The notes: generated by a model not told the origin, from the sequence alone. Positions 8,239-17,536 are shown, counted from the stretch's first letter. The stretch is DNA of 64,000 bases from Glutamicibacter sp. JL.03c (GCF_025854375.1 NZ_CP107575.1:992001-1056000), one strand, 5' to 3'. A program made the numbers and translations.

Positions 8239-9420
8239 CTAAACATCTTGGCCGCTGGTGTCTGGCGCGCGGAATTTGGGAACGCGCAGGGTGATCAGCG
8301 TTCCGGCCCCCGGAGCGGTATCGATCACCAATCCATTGGAGTTTCCGTAGAGCTGGCGCAGGCGCAGGTCGACGTTGCGCAGCCCCACATGCATGGTGGT
8401 GGTGGTCCCCGCCAGGACGCTGGCCAGCTGTTCGGGATCCATGCCCATGCCGTCATCCTCCACGGAAATCACCGCATGCATGCCATCCTCGGTGGCCGTG
8501 ATCGAAATGACGCCGCCATCGGGCCGCGCCTCCAGGCCATGGCGCACCGCATTCTCCACCAGCGGCTGCAGGGCCAGAAACGGGATCTGGGTGGGCAGCA
8601 CCTCGGGCGCGATCTGCAGGGACACCTTGATGCGTTCGCCGAAGCGGGCTTTTTCCAGCAGGAGATAGCGGTCGATCGCTTCCAGCTCTTCGGCCAGGGT
8701 CGTGAATTCTCCGCGGCGCCTGAAGGAGTAGCGGGTGAAATCGGCGAACTCGATCACCAGTTCGCGGGCGCGCGCCGGATCGGTATTGATGAAGGAGGCG
8801 ATGGCATTCAGCGAGTTGTAGATGAAGTGCGGGGAGATCTGGGCGCGCAGGGCCCGCATCTGCGCTTCGAGCAGCATGGCCTTGGACTCGTCCAATTGCG
8901 CGGTGGAGACCTGGGCGGAGACGAAGACCGCCACCTCCGATACCGCGCGCACGAAGCTGGCCCCGGCGCGCACGGACAGGGCCACGACGGTGCCCACGCT
9001 TTGATCCCCGACGGTGATCGGCGCGGCCACGATATCCATGCCGGCCGAATGCCTCACCTGGGTTTTCCCGGTGGCCAGGGTGCTGGCCGAGGCCTTGGAG
9101 GCATCTTCCTCCAGCTGCGCGGTGAAGTCGATGCCGGCATCCGTGGCAAGGATCCGCGAGGTGTCGCTGATCAGCAGCACCTGGCAGTTCAGCAGCCGGC
9201 GCAGGGCCTTGGCGCTCTTGGCCGCGCCTTCCTCGGTGAGCCCGCGCTCGAGGTGGGGGACCGCTACCGACATGTGGTGCAGCGTCTTGTAGGTGGCTTC
9301 TTCGGCGTCCGTGCCCATCTCCCTGGTCGAGCGGGAGATCTTGAAGCCGAAGTAGCCGACGATGGCTATGCCAAGCACCACGATGACCGCGATCAGGGTG
9401 GCTTGCAACGCTGGAGACAT
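8239..9420 (-). CDS. LytS-type sensor histidine kinase
   Basis: A 393-residue kinase with a single N-terminal membrane helix (about 5-27) instead of the multi-helix LytS sensor. A GAF-like region covers about 60-175. The His_kinase domain has the phospho-acceptor H198 in LRAQISPHFIYNSLNAI, and an ATPase domain has PLVENAVRHGLE and DDGMGMD. It is the first gene of the minus-strand set and is divergent from the second symporter locus, so the 9421-9614 interval should carry promoters for both directions. Confidence 0.92.
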   Translation of the reverse strand: MSPALQATLIAVIVVLGIAIVGYFGFKISRSTREMGTDAEEATYKTLHHMSVAVPHLERGLTEEGAAKSAKALRRLLNCQVLLISDTSRILATDAGIDFTAQLEEDASKASASTLATGKTQVRHSAGMDIVAAPITVGDQSVGTVVALSVRAGASFVRAVSEVAVFVSAQVSTAQLDESKAMLLEAQMRALRAQISPHFIYNSLNAIASFINTDPARARELVIEFADFTRYSFRRRGEFTTLAEELEAIDRYLLLEKARFGERIKVSLQIAPEVLPTQIPFLALQPLVENAVRHGLEARPDGGVISITATEDGMHAVISVEDDGMGMDPEQLASVLAGTTTTMHVGLRNVDLRLRQLYGNSNGLVIDTAPGAGTLITLRVPKFRAPDTSGQDV

Positions 9421-9614
9421 GATCCCATCTTAGAGCCCGGTGGTGCGCGGACCGCTGAACGGTGCCCCTGCGCCGTTGGGCGCAGATTTCGCCCCGTTGA
9501 GCCACAGGCCACCGGATACCCCTAGTCGCGAACTGAATCTTCGCCAATAGTGAAATGAGTCACACACTGGATGTGCGCTCAATCACATCCCCAACTCGCT
9601 CAAGGAGGGCATCA

Positions 9615-9959
9615 ATGAGTGCCAACCCGGAACACGACGTCACCGGCGACGTCGATTTTGTTACGGAGAGCCAATCCGGGGAATTCCAGGAACTGCGCAG
9701 AACGCACCGCAGTTTCGTTTTCCCGATGGCCATCCTCTTCCTCGTCTGGTATTTCGCCTACGTCTTGCTGGCCGACTACTTCCATGACTTCATGTCGATC
9801 AAGGTCTGGGGCAACATCAACATGGGCATCCTCCTCGGGCTGCTGCAGTTCGTGTCGACCTTCCTGATCACCGCGGCCTACGTCAGCTTCTCGAACAAGA
9901 AGCTGGACCCCAAGGCCACTGCCATCCGCGAACGCCTCGAGCACGAGGGAGTGAAATAA
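9615..9959 (+). CDS. DUF485 membrane protein (symporter accessory)
   Basis: A 114-residue DUF485 (YjcH-like) protein with two membrane helices, one around FPMAILFLVWYFAYVLLADYF and one around ILLGLLQFVSTFLITAAYV, preceded by the family's ELRRTHRSF motif. The ATG at 9615 is chosen because AAGGAGGG (9602-9609) precedes it; an in-frame ATG at 9555 lacks a binding site. Its TAA abuts the ATG of the symporter with no gap. DUF485 proteins accompany ActP/MctC-type acetate and pyruvate carriers. Confidence 0.92.
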   Translation: MSANPEHDVTGDVDFVTESQSGEFQELRRTHRSFVFPMAILFLVWYFAYVLLADYFHDFMSIKVWGNINMGILLGLLQFVSTFLITAAYVSFSNKKLDPKATAIRERLEHEGVK

Positions 9960-11582
9960 ATGCACCAGCTCCCCATCCTCGCCCAAGCCGCGGAATCCAC
10001 CCAGGTGGGCAATCCGCTGGTTAATATCGGCATCTTCATCGCCTTCGTGGGCATCACCCTGGTGATCGTGCTGCGGGCGTCGAAGAACAACAAGACCGCC
10101 GCCGACTACTACGCCGGCGGCCGCTCCTTCACCGGTACCCAGAACGGCACCGCGATCGCCGGCGACTACCTGTCGGCGGCCTCCTTCCTGGGCATTGTCG
10201 GCGCCATCGCCATCAACGGCTATGACGGCTTCCTCTACTCCATCGGCTTCCTGGTCGCCTGGCTGGTGGCCCTGCTGCTGGTCGCCGAGCTGCTGCGCAA
10301 TACCGGCAAGTTCACCATGGCCGACGTGCTCTCCTTCCGCCTCAAGCAGCGCCCGGTGCGCATTGCCGCGGCCATCTCCACCCTCGCAGTGTGCGTGTTC
10401 TACCTGCTGGCTCAGATGGCTGGCGCCGGCGCGCTGGTCTCGCTGCTGCTGGGTATCGATGAGAAGCTCGGCCAGTCGCTGGTGATCGTGATCGTCGGCG
10501 CGCTGATGATCCTCTACGTACTGGTCGGCGGCATGAAGGGCACCACCTGGGTGCAGATCATCAAGGCCTGCCTGCTGATTGCCGGCGCGCTGATCATGAC
10601 CGTCTGGACCCTGGCGCTCTTCGGCTTCAACTTCTCCGAACTGCTGGGCAAGGCCGCGGAAGTCGCGGGCAACCCGGAAATCCTGAACCCGGGCCTGCAA
10701 TACGGCAAGAGCGAAACCTCCAAGCTGGACTTCATCTCGCTGGCCCTGGCCCTGGTCCTTGGCACCGCTGGCCTGCCGCACGTGCTGATGCGCTTCTACA
10801 CGGTTCCTACTGCCAAGGAAGCCCGCAAGTCCGTGGTGTGGGCGATCTGGCTGATCGGCGCCTTCTACCTGTTCACCCTGGTTCTGGGCTTCGGAGCCGG
10901 CGCGCTGATCGGGCCGGACCGCATCAAGGCCGCGCCGGGCGGCGTGAACTCGGCGGCTCCGCTGCTGGCCTATGAATTGGGCGGCACCGTGCTGCTGGGC
11001 CTGATCTCGGCAGTTGCTTTCGCAACCATCCTCGCGGTGGTCGCAGGCCTGACCATTACCGCCGCGGCTTCCTTCGCCCACGATGTGTATGCCTCGGTGA
11101 TCGCCAAGGGGAAGTCCACCCCGCAGAAGGAAATGAAGGTGGCCCGTCGCACCGTGCTGGTGATCGGCGTCTTCGCGATCGCCGGCGGCATCGGTGCCCA
11201 GGGGCAGAACGTCGCCTTCCTGGTGGCATTGGCGTTCGCGGTGGCTGCCTCGGCGAACCTGCCCACCATCCTGTACTCGCTGTTCTGGAAGGGCTTCAAG
11301 ACCCGCGGCGCGGTGTGGTCCATGTATGGCGGCCTTGGCTCGGCACTGATCCTGATCATTTTCTCGCCGGTCTTCTCCGGGGCGGAAACTTCGATGATCC
11401 CGAGCATCGACATGTCGATCTTCCCGCTGGCCAACCCGGGCATCGTCTCGATCCCGCTGGCATTCCTTCTCGGCTGGGTGGGCTCGGTGACCGATCGGGG
11501 CACCGAGGATCCTGCCAAGCAGGCGGAGATGGAAGTTCGTTCGCTCACCGGTGTCGGCGCTGAAAAGGCTGTCGACCACTAG
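9960..11582 (+). CDS. Cation/monocarboxylate symporter, ActP/MctC-like
   Basis: A 540-residue SSS-family carrier with about 13 membrane segments. ActP/MctC-like motifs include ADYYAGGRSFTGTQNG, AIAGDYLSAASFLGIVGAIAI, FTMADVLSFRLKQRPVR, QMAGAGALVSLLLG and TAGLPHVLMRFYTVPTA. It is cotranscribed with the DUF485 gene. It is more ActP-like than the other symporter across the LytS/LytTR genes. Acetate, propionate or pyruvate uptake with Na+ or H+ is the likely role by family. Confidence 0.92.
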   Translation: MHQLPILAQAAESTQVGNPLVNIGIFIAFVGITLVIVLRASKNNKTAADYYAGGRSFTGTQNGTAIAGDYLSAASFLGIVGAIAINGYDGFLYSIGFLVAWLVALLLVAELLRNTGKFTMADVLSFRLKQRPVRIAAAISTLAVCVFYLLAQMAGAGALVSLLLGIDEKLGQSLVIVIVGALMILYVLVGGMKGTTWVQIIKACLLIAGALIMTVWTLALFGFNFSELLGKAAEVAGNPEILNPGLQYGKSETSKLDFISLALALVLGTAGLPHVLMRFYTVPTAKEARKSVVWAIWLIGAFYLFTLVLGFGAGALIGPDRIKAAPGGVNSAAPLLAYELGGTVLLGLISAVAFATILAVVAGLTITAAASFAHDVYASVIAKGKSTPQKEMKVARRTVLVIGVFAIAGGIGAQGQNVAFLVALAFAVAASANLPTILYSLFWKGFKTRGAVWSMYGGLGSALILIIFSPVFSGAETSMIPSIDMSIFPLANPGIVSIPLAFLLGWVGSVTDRGTEDPAKQAEMEVRSLTGVGAEKAVDH

Positions 11583-11611
11583 AGGCCAGCGGCACCAGCC
11601 GCTACTCCGCT

Positions 11612-11652
11612 AGCCCTGGGGGCCCGCCGAATCCGGCGTGGCACCCAGGGCT
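11612..11652. terminator. Hairpin between convergent symporter and Lrp genes
   Basis: AGCCCTGGG (11612-11620) pairs with CCCAGGGCT (11644-11652), with an inner CGCCG/CGGCG stem. It lies between convergent genes and probably serves both. Confidence 0.7.
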
Positions 11653-11664
11653 TTGCCATGGCTG

Positions 11665-12150
11665 CTATGGGCTGGGGGATTCCAATGAATGCCGCAGCAG
11701 CTCCGTGGTCCGGTAGGGGACCAGCTGTGCCATGGACAGGGCTGAGTCCGCGCGATTCACCCCGTCGATATGCAGCAGTTGGCCGTGCACCCGGAAGAGC
11801 TGCTCGGCATCCTTGGCGGCCACGCGCACCAGGATGTCGGCGTTGCCGGTGAGCCCGTGGGCTTCGAGGACCTCTGGGATGGCGGCCAGCTTGGCGGAGA
11901 TCTCTTCGAGGTAGCGCTGGTCGACGTGCAGCTCGATGAAGGAGAGCAATCCGTAGCCCAGGGCGGCGGGCGGAATCCGGCGGTCCGGGGGCTCGAGGAT
12001 TTCGTTCTCCAGGCGGGTCATGCGCGATTGCACCGTATTTCGCCCCAAATTCAGCGCCATCGCGATGGCCGAGCCGGTGCGCTTTTTCGCGGTGGCCAGG
12101 GCGAGCAATATCCGGCGGTCAGTCATGTCCAAGAGGTGCATAATGAGCAC
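11665..12150 (-). CDS. Lrp/AsnC-family regulator
   Basis: A 161-residue regulator with an N-terminal HTH (about 10-60; DRRILLALATAKKRTGSAIAMALNLGRNTVQSRMTRLE) and a C-terminal RAM ligand-binding domain containing VEAHGLTGNADILVRVAAKD-type sequence. It is divergent from the branched-chain oxoacid dehydrogenase operon, as BkdR is in other bacteria, so control of that operon by branched-chain amino acids is inferred. The start is uncertain between ATG 12150 and ATG 12141. Confidence 0.88.
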   Translation of the reverse strand: MLIMHLLDMTDRRILLALATAKKRTGSAIAMALNLGRNTVQSRMTRLENEILEPPDRRIPPAALGYGLLSFIELHVDQRYLEEISAKLAAIPEVLEAHGLTGNADILVRVAAKDAEQLFRVHGQLLHIDGVNRADSALSMAQLVPYRTTELLRHSLESPSP

Positions 12151-12290
12151 GTTAGCACCCCCTTCGGGGGATAAATAGGGCGTTTTGCGCTAATTTCAGA
12201 ATCGCCATTGTGCGTCTTGCGTTGCGTGAGTAGCATCACATTAAGCGGGGTTTGATGAAGAGTCCCGCCACCGACTACGTGAGAGTTAGG

Positions 12291-13406
12291 ATGCCGATCG
12301 TGTCCACACAGCACATGGACGTAGCCGCTGGAAGCCTACCAACGCATCAGCTGCTGAACGTCGACGGGAAACGAATCCCGGACGAAGAACTTGACCACCA
12401 TCTCAAGGACCTCGCAGAGGCGGACCTTGCGGATTTCCTGCGCGACATGGTCGTGCTGCGGCGGATGGACAATGAGGCCACCGCCCTGCAACGCCAAGGC
12501 CAGCTGGGCCTCTGGGCCCCTTTGCTCGGGCAGGAAGCCGCGCAAATCGGTTCGGTGCGCGCCACCAATGGCGATGATTTCATTTTCCCTTCCTACCGCG
12601 AGCATGGAGTCGCCTGGGCCAGGGGAGTGCAGGCCGAGGACCTGCTCAGCGTCTGGCGCGGGGCCCAGGCCAGCGGCTGGGATCCGAATGAGGTCAACAT
12701 CGCCTGCCAGCAGATAGTCATCGGATCCCAGGCACTGCACGCCGCCGGCTATGGCATGGGGATCAAGTTCGATGGCGGCGGGCAGGTCTCCGTAGCCTAC
12801 TTCGGCGATGGCGCCACCAGCCAGGGCGATGTCAACGAGGCCATGGTCTTCGCCGCCAGCTACCAGGCTCCGGTGCTCTTCTTCTGCCAGAACAACCAGT
12901 GGGCCATCTCGGAGCCGGTCGCGTTGCAAAGCCGCACCCAGATCGCTGACCGCGCCCATGGCTTCGGCTTGAAAACCTGGCGCGTGGACGGCAATGACAT
13001 CCTTGCGGTGTACGCGGCAACCAAGGCCGCTTTGGCCCATGCCCGCCACGGGCTCGGTCCGACCTTCATTGAAGCGGTCACCTACCGCATGGGGTCGCAC
13101 ACCACGGCCGATGATCCCACCCGATACCGCAGGGCCGAACAGCTCGAAGAGTGGAAAGCCAAGGATCCGATCGACCGCCTGGTGAAATATCTGCACGAAA
13201 TGGGAGCGGACGTTCAATCCTATGAACAGCGCGCCCAGAATGCCGCCGATGAGATGGCCGCCAAGCTGCGCGCCGCGATCACCAGCATGGAAGACCCGAA
13301 GGCGGAAGAACTGTTCACCAACGTTTATGCCGAAACGCATGAACCCACCGAACGCGCCGCGAAGAACTACCGGGATTACCTGGCCGACTTCGAAGGTGGT
13401 GAATAG
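12291..13406 (+). CDS. Branched-chain 2-oxoacid dehydrogenase E1 alpha
   Basis: Thiamine-diphosphate-dependent E1 alpha subunit, about 371 residues, that decarboxylates a 2-oxoacid and passes the acyl group to E2. The ThDP motif is FGDGATSQGDVNEAMVFAA (about 171-189) ending in CQNNQWAIS (NN near 201). The phospho-loop equivalent is YRMGSHTTADDPTRYR. It forms an operon with E1 beta (2-bp gap) and E2. GAGAG at 12281-12285 supports ATG 12291; ATG 12252 is a weaker alternative. Pyruvate as substrate cannot be excluded, but the Lrp neighbour favours branched-chain oxoacids. Confidence 0.9.
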   Translation: MPIVSTQHMDVAAGSLPTHQLLNVDGKRIPDEELDHHLKDLAEADLADFLRDMVVLRRMDNEATALQRQGQLGLWAPLLGQEAAQIGSVRATNGDDFIFPSYREHGVAWARGVQAEDLLSVWRGAQASGWDPNEVNIACQQIVIGSQALHAAGYGMGIKFDGGGQVSVAYFGDGATSQGDVNEAMVFAASYQAPVLFFCQNNQWAISEPVALQSRTQIADRAHGFGLKTWRVDGNDILAVYAATKAALAHARHGLGPTFIEAVTYRMGSHTTADDPTRYRRAEQLEEWKAKDPIDRLVKYLHEMGADVQSYEQRAQNAADEMAAKLRAAITSMEDPKAEELFTNVYAETHEPTERAAKNYRDYLADFEGGE

Positions 13407-13408
13407 CC

Positions 13409-14410
13409 GTGGCAACCACCATGCTCAAGGCGCTGAACAAGTCGCTGCACGATGCCCTGAGCGAAGACGAGAAGGTCATCCTGCTCGGCGAAGACATCGG
13501 AACACTTGGCGGAGTCTTCCGCGTGACCGATGGGCTCAAGGCCGAGTTCGGCGAGCATCGGGTAGTCGATACCCCGCTGGCTGAATCTGGAATCGTCGGC
13601 ACGGCCATCGGCCTGGCCTATCGCGGCTACCGCCCGGTGGTCGAGATCCAGTTCGATGGATTCACCTACCCGGCTTTCGATCAGCTGGTCTCGCAGCTGG
13701 CGAAGCTGCATTACCGCTCGCGCGGGCGGGTGAAAATGCCGGTGACCGTCCGCATTCCCTATGGCGGGGGCATCGGTTCGCCGGAGCACCATTCCGAATC
13801 TCCCGAAGCCTACTTTGCCCATACCGCTGGCCTGCGGGTTTTCGCGCCGTCCAGCGTGGAAGATGCCTATGCGATGCTTCGCCAGGCAATTCTCTGCGAT
13901 GATCCGGTGATTTTCTTCGAGCCCAAACGCCGGTACCACGAAAAAAGCGATGCGGAACTGGGTGACGTGCAGCCCGATGCCTCTCCCAAGGCAAGGGTCA
14001 TCCGCTCCGGAACCGATGCCACCATGGTCGGCTACGGCCCAACTACCTACACGCTGATTGACGCAGCCATGGCGGCCGAAGACGAAGGAACGAGCCTGGA
14101 GGTCATTGACCTTCGCAGCTTGGATCCCCTGGATATCGATACAGTCGCCCAGTCGGTGCAACGCACCGGCAAGCTGGTGGTGGTCCATGAAGCCAGCCGC
14201 ACCAGCGGCCTGGGCGCCGAAATCTGCGCCGAGATCACCGAGCGCTGCTTCGACTACCTGGAGCATGCGCCGCTGCGGGTGACCGGATTCGATGTTCCGT
14301 ATCCGCCGTCGCGGCTTGAAAGCCACCACTTGCCCGACTTGGATCGAGTGATGCACGCGGTGGATACCGTAATGCGACACCATGAGGCACGCAAAGGAGC
14401 TGCCCAGTGA
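13409..14410 (+). CDS. Branched-chain 2-oxoacid dehydrogenase E1 beta
   Basis: A 333-residue transketolase-like E1 beta subunit. Recognised segments are ILLGEDIGTLGGVFRVTDGL, the conserved PLAESGIVGTAIGLAYRGYRPV, the ThDP/K+ region IRIPYGGGIGSPEHHSESPEAYFAHTAGL (shown in part), DPVIFFEPKRRY and the C-terminal HEASRTSGLGAEI. It starts with GTG at 13409, two bases after the E1 alpha stop, and its TGA overlaps the E2 GTG by four bases, so all three subunits are probably translated in a coupled way. Confidence 0.93.
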   Translation: MATTMLKALNKSLHDALSEDEKVILLGEDIGTLGGVFRVTDGLKAEFGEHRVVDTPLAESGIVGTAIGLAYRGYRPVVEIQFDGFTYPAFDQLVSQLAKLHYRSRGRVKMPVTVRIPYGGGIGSPEHHSESPEAYFAHTAGLRVFAPSSVEDAYAMLRQAILCDDPVIFFEPKRRYHEKSDAELGDVQPDASPKARVIRSGTDATMVGYGPTTYTLIDAAMAAEDEGTSLEVIDLRSLDPLDIDTVAQSVQRTGKLVVVHEASRTSGLGAEICAEITERCFDYLEHAPLRVTGFDVPYPPSRLESHHLPDLDRVMHAVDTVMRHHEARKGAAQ

Positions 14411-15708
14411 CGACAGATCAGACATTCAAGCTTCCAGACCTTGGCGAAGGATTGACCGAGTCCGAGGTGCTGAACTGGAAAATCAAGGTGGGCGAGCATG
14501 TGGCGCTGAACCAGGTGATTGCCGAGGTGGAAACGGCGAAAGCGGTCGTTGAACTGCCCTCGCCTTTTGCCGGGGTGGTCCAGCAGATTCATGCTGCCCA
14601 GGGCGAGGTCGTCCAAGTCGGAGGCCCGCTGGTCACCTTCGGTGATGAAGAGCCAGCGCAGGCCAAGGAGCAGGAACCCGTGGCAGCGGAGCGCACCCCT
14701 ACGCTCGTCGGCTATGGCGCTCCTGCGGACACCGGGGCCCGCCCGCAACGGAAGTCCCGTTCAATGAAGGCTCCCGACGCAGCAAGCACCGGGCACATTG
14801 GGCAACCGCGTCGCACGGTGACCCGTTGCACCCCGCCGGTGCGCAAGCTCGCCCGCGATCATGGCGTGGATATTTCCACCCTTGCCGGCAGCGGGGAAGA
14901 CGGATTGGTGCTTCGCCGCGACGTTCAAGATGCCATCGATGCCGGTACCACCTCCACCGGCGAAAGCGAATCGGCGGTAGCCGCGGCCGTAGTCCAGGCT
15001 TCCAGCACAGCGGATCGGCACGTCAGGATCACTGCCGTGCGCCGTGCGACGGCCCAAGCCATGGTGCAGTCGGCCTTTACGGCCCCTCATGCCACCGAGT
15101 TCCTGACTGTGGATGTCACCGAATCGATGGCATTGATCGAACGGTTGCGGTCCCACCGCCTGCTGAAGGGCGTCAAGCTGAACTTCACGACCCTGGCTGC
15201 TGTGGTGGTGACCAGGCTGTTGCGCACCTACCCCGCATTGAACTCGAAGTGGGATGAAGCGGCCGACGAGATCATCGAATTCGGGTCGGTGAATCTGGGG
15301 ATGGCGGTTGCCACTGACCGGGGCCTGCTCGTTCCGGTGGTGAAAAATGCCCAGGACCTGCCGCTGCCGCAAATGGCCTCGGCGCTGAGCGCGATCATTC
15401 TCCAAGGGCGAGAAGGCACGCTGTCTCCAGCCCAAATGTCCGGAGGGACGTTCTCCATCACGAATGTCGGAGTTTTCGGCGTGGACGCCGGAACACCGAT
15501 CCTGCCGCCCGGGCAGGCGGGGATTTTGGCCCTAGGCCAAGTGAAGCGCCGGCCTTGGGAGCATCAAGGCGAAGTAGCGCTTCGCCATACCACGACTTTG
15601 GCTTTGTCCTTCGATCACAGAGTCGTAGACGGCAAAGAAGCAAGCGAGTTCCTCGCAGGTGTCGGATCGGTTTTGGAGGACCCAGGATTGATGAATATTT
15701 TTATTTGA
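14407..15708 (+). CDS. Dihydrolipoamide acyltransferase (E2)
   Basis: A 433-residue E2 core. Domains in order: one lipoyl domain (1-80) with the lipoylated K45 in VETAKAVVEL; an Ala/Pro-rich linker; a peripheral subunit-binding domain (about 135-180; TPPVRKLARDHGVDISTLAGSG); and a catalytic acyltransferase domain ending in SFDHRVVDG, with H404 and D408 as active-site residues. No E3 (lipoamide dehydrogenase) follows, so E3 must be supplied from elsewhere. The reading frame ends in an AT-rich stretch that begins the promoter region of the next operon. Confidence 0.93.
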   Translation: MTTDQTFKLPDLGEGLTESEVLNWKIKVGEHVALNQVIAEVETAKAVVELPSPFAGVVQQIHAAQGEVVQVGGPLVTFGDEEPAQAKEQEPVAAERTPTLVGYGAPADTGARPQRKSRSMKAPDAASTGHIGQPRRTVTRCTPPVRKLARDHGVDISTLAGSGEDGLVLRRDVQDAIDAGTTSTGESESAVAAAVVQASSTADRHVRITAVRRATAQAMVQSAFTAPHATEFLTVDVTESMALIERLRSHRLLKGVKLNFTTLAAVVVTRLLRTYPALNSKWDEAADEIIEFGSVNLGMAVATDRGLLVPVVKNAQDLPLPQMASALSAIILQGREGTLSPAQMSGGTFSITNVGVFGVDAGTPILPPGQAGILALGQVKRRPWEHQGEVALRHTTTLALSFDHRVVDGKEASEFLAGVGSVLEDPGLMNIFI

Positions 15709-15779
15709 GAAGTAATGGATTTTTACTAGGACCAAATAAATGAGTCCGAATGATAAAGGCGATTTCAAGCATTGCTTTC

Positions 15780-15820
15780 ATGAATATTCATTGGTTGTTT
15801 CGCAATATTTGATGTAATCT
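15780..15820 (+). promoter_or_regulatory. Putative promoter and palindrome before the first peptide transporter
   Basis: TTGGTT (15791-15796) and TAATCT (15815-15820) are spaced 18 bp apart and could be -35 and -10 boxes. A perfect 12-bp palindrome ATGAATATTCAT (15780-15791) touches the -35 and may be an operator. The stretch 15709-15904 is AT-rich and holds no gene. Confidence 0.4.
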
Positions 15821-15904
15821 CATTCACTACGTGCTACAGCTCACGCTTGCCTGCACGGCTCTGCTAAACGCAGAAGCAGCAACCTTATGTTGAGGAGAAA
15901 TAGG

Positions 15905-17536
15905 ATGCGATACTCGCACGCATCTAAGGCTGTCGTTCTATCAGCAGCCTTGGCACTGACCCTGTCGGCTTGTGGCGGCGGTTCAACTGATTCCGCAGGC
16001 GGCGAAGGCGACGGTTCGTACGTCGTCACCGCAAACACCACCGAACCGCAAAACGGCCTACTGCCGGCCAACACCAACGAAGTTGGTGGCGGTCGCGTCA
16101 TGGACCTGCTCTTCACGGGCCTGGTCAGCTATGACGCAAAGGGAGCCCCGGTCAATGAACTCGCAGAGTCCATCGAGACCACTGATTCCCAAAACTACAC
16201 CATCAAGATCAAGTCAGGCCAGACTTTCTCGGATGGTTCCCCGGTAACCGCTGCTTCGTTCGTGGATGCGTGGAACTTCGGTGCCGCAGCCAAGAACGCT
16301 CAGTTGAATTCCTACTTCTTCGAGTCCATCAAGGGCTACGACAAGGTGAGCGCAGAGAAGTCCAAGGAAGACAAGATGGAAGGCCTGAAGGTTGTCGATG
16401 ACACCACCTTCACCGTCGAACTCTCCCAGCCGGAATCTGACTTCCCGCTGCGCCTTGGCTACACCGCCTTCATGCCATTGCCTGAAGCAGCTTTCGAGGA
16501 TCCCAAGGCCTTCGGCGAAAAGCCGGTGGGCAATGGTCCATACAAGCTGACCGAGTGGAACCACGACGTCAACCTGAAGATGGACGTCAACGAGAGCTAC
16601 GACGGCCCACGCAAGGCTGCCAATGGCGGTATCGACTTCAAGGTCTACCAGTCCACCGACTCGGCCTACCAGGACCTGGTTTCCGGCAACCTGGACGTGC
16701 TGGACCAGATCCCACCGAGCCAGCTGGCCTCCTACCAGTCCGACTTGGGCGACCGTTCGGTCAACTCGCCATACGCAGGCAACGCAACCATCACCATCCC
16801 TGGCTACCTGGATCACTTCAAGCAGGATGAAGAGGGCAACCTCCGCCGCGCAGCCATCTCGCGTGCCATCGACCGCCAGCTGATCATCGACAAGGTGTAC
16901 CAGGGCGGCAAGGTCATCGCCAAGGACTTCACCGCTCCAGTGCTCGAAGGCTACGCGGACGACCTGCCTGGCAGCGAGGTGCTCTCCTTCGACGATGCCG
17001 AAGCCAAGAAGCTGTGGGCCGAAGCGGACAAGATCAGCAAGTGGGACGCCGACAAGGAATTCTCCATTGGCTACAACGTTGACGGCGCCGGCAACAAGGA
17101 ATTCGTCGAGGCAATTGCCAACCAGTTGAAGAACAACTTGGGCATCAACGCCACCGCGCAGTCGTTCGCGTCCTTCAAGGAGCTTCGCGCCAAGGTCACT
17201 GCGTACACCATGACCGGATCGTTCCGCACCGGCTGGCAGGCTGACTACCCATCGCTCTACAACTTCCTGGGCCCACTATTCGGCACCGGTGCAGGTTCGA
17301 ATGATGGCAAGTACTCCAGCAAGGAATTCGACGACGCGCTCGCCAAGGGCTTGGCTGCCACCGACCCGGCTGAAGGCGCAACGACCTTCAACGAGGCACA
17401 GGAAATCCTCTTCAAGGACCTGCCTGCCATCCCGCTGTGGTACCAGGCGGTCCAGGGCGGCTGGAGCGAGAACGTATCCAACGTCGAGTTCGGCTGGAAC
17501 GGCGTTCCGCTGTACAACGAAATCACTGGTAAGTAA
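15905..17536 (+). CDS. Peptide ABC transporter substrate-binding lipoprotein
   Basis: A 543-residue SBP_bac_5 (OppA/DppA family) extracytoplasmic binding protein. The signal peptide ends at a lipobox LSAC with the lipidated Cys23. Family features include the early VMDLLFTGLVSYD, KSGQTFSDGSPVTAASFVDAWNFG and GNGPYKLTEWN, and the C-terminal YNFLGPLFGTGAGSNDGKYS. ATG 15905 is chosen because TGAGGAG (15891-15897) precedes it by seven bases. It heads an operon with two permeases and a double ATPase. Oligopeptides or dipeptides are the likely ligands. Confidence 0.93.
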   Translation: MRYSHASKAVVLSAALALTLSACGGGSTDSAGGEGDGSYVVTANTTEPQNGLLPANTNEVGGGRVMDLLFTGLVSYDAKGAPVNELAESIETTDSQNYTIKIKSGQTFSDGSPVTAASFVDAWNFGAAAKNAQLNSYFFESIKGYDKVSAEKSKEDKMEGLKVVDDTTFTVELSQPESDFPLRLGYTAFMPLPEAAFEDPKAFGEKPVGNGPYKLTEWNHDVNLKMDVNESYDGPRKAANGGIDFKVYQSTDSAYQDLVSGNLDVLDQIPPSQLASYQSDLGDRSVNSPYAGNATITIPGYLDHFKQDEEGNLRRAAISRAIDRQLIIDKVYQGGKVIAKDFTAPVLEGYADDLPGSEVLSFDDAEAKKLWAEADKISKWDADKEFSIGYNVDGAGNKEFVEAIANQLKNNLGINATAQSFASFKELRAKVTAYTMTGSFRTGWQADYPSLYNFLGPLFGTGAGSNDGKYSSKEFDDALAKGLAATDPAEGATTFNEAQEILFKDLPAIPLWYQAVQGGWSENVSNVEFGWNGVPLYNEITGK

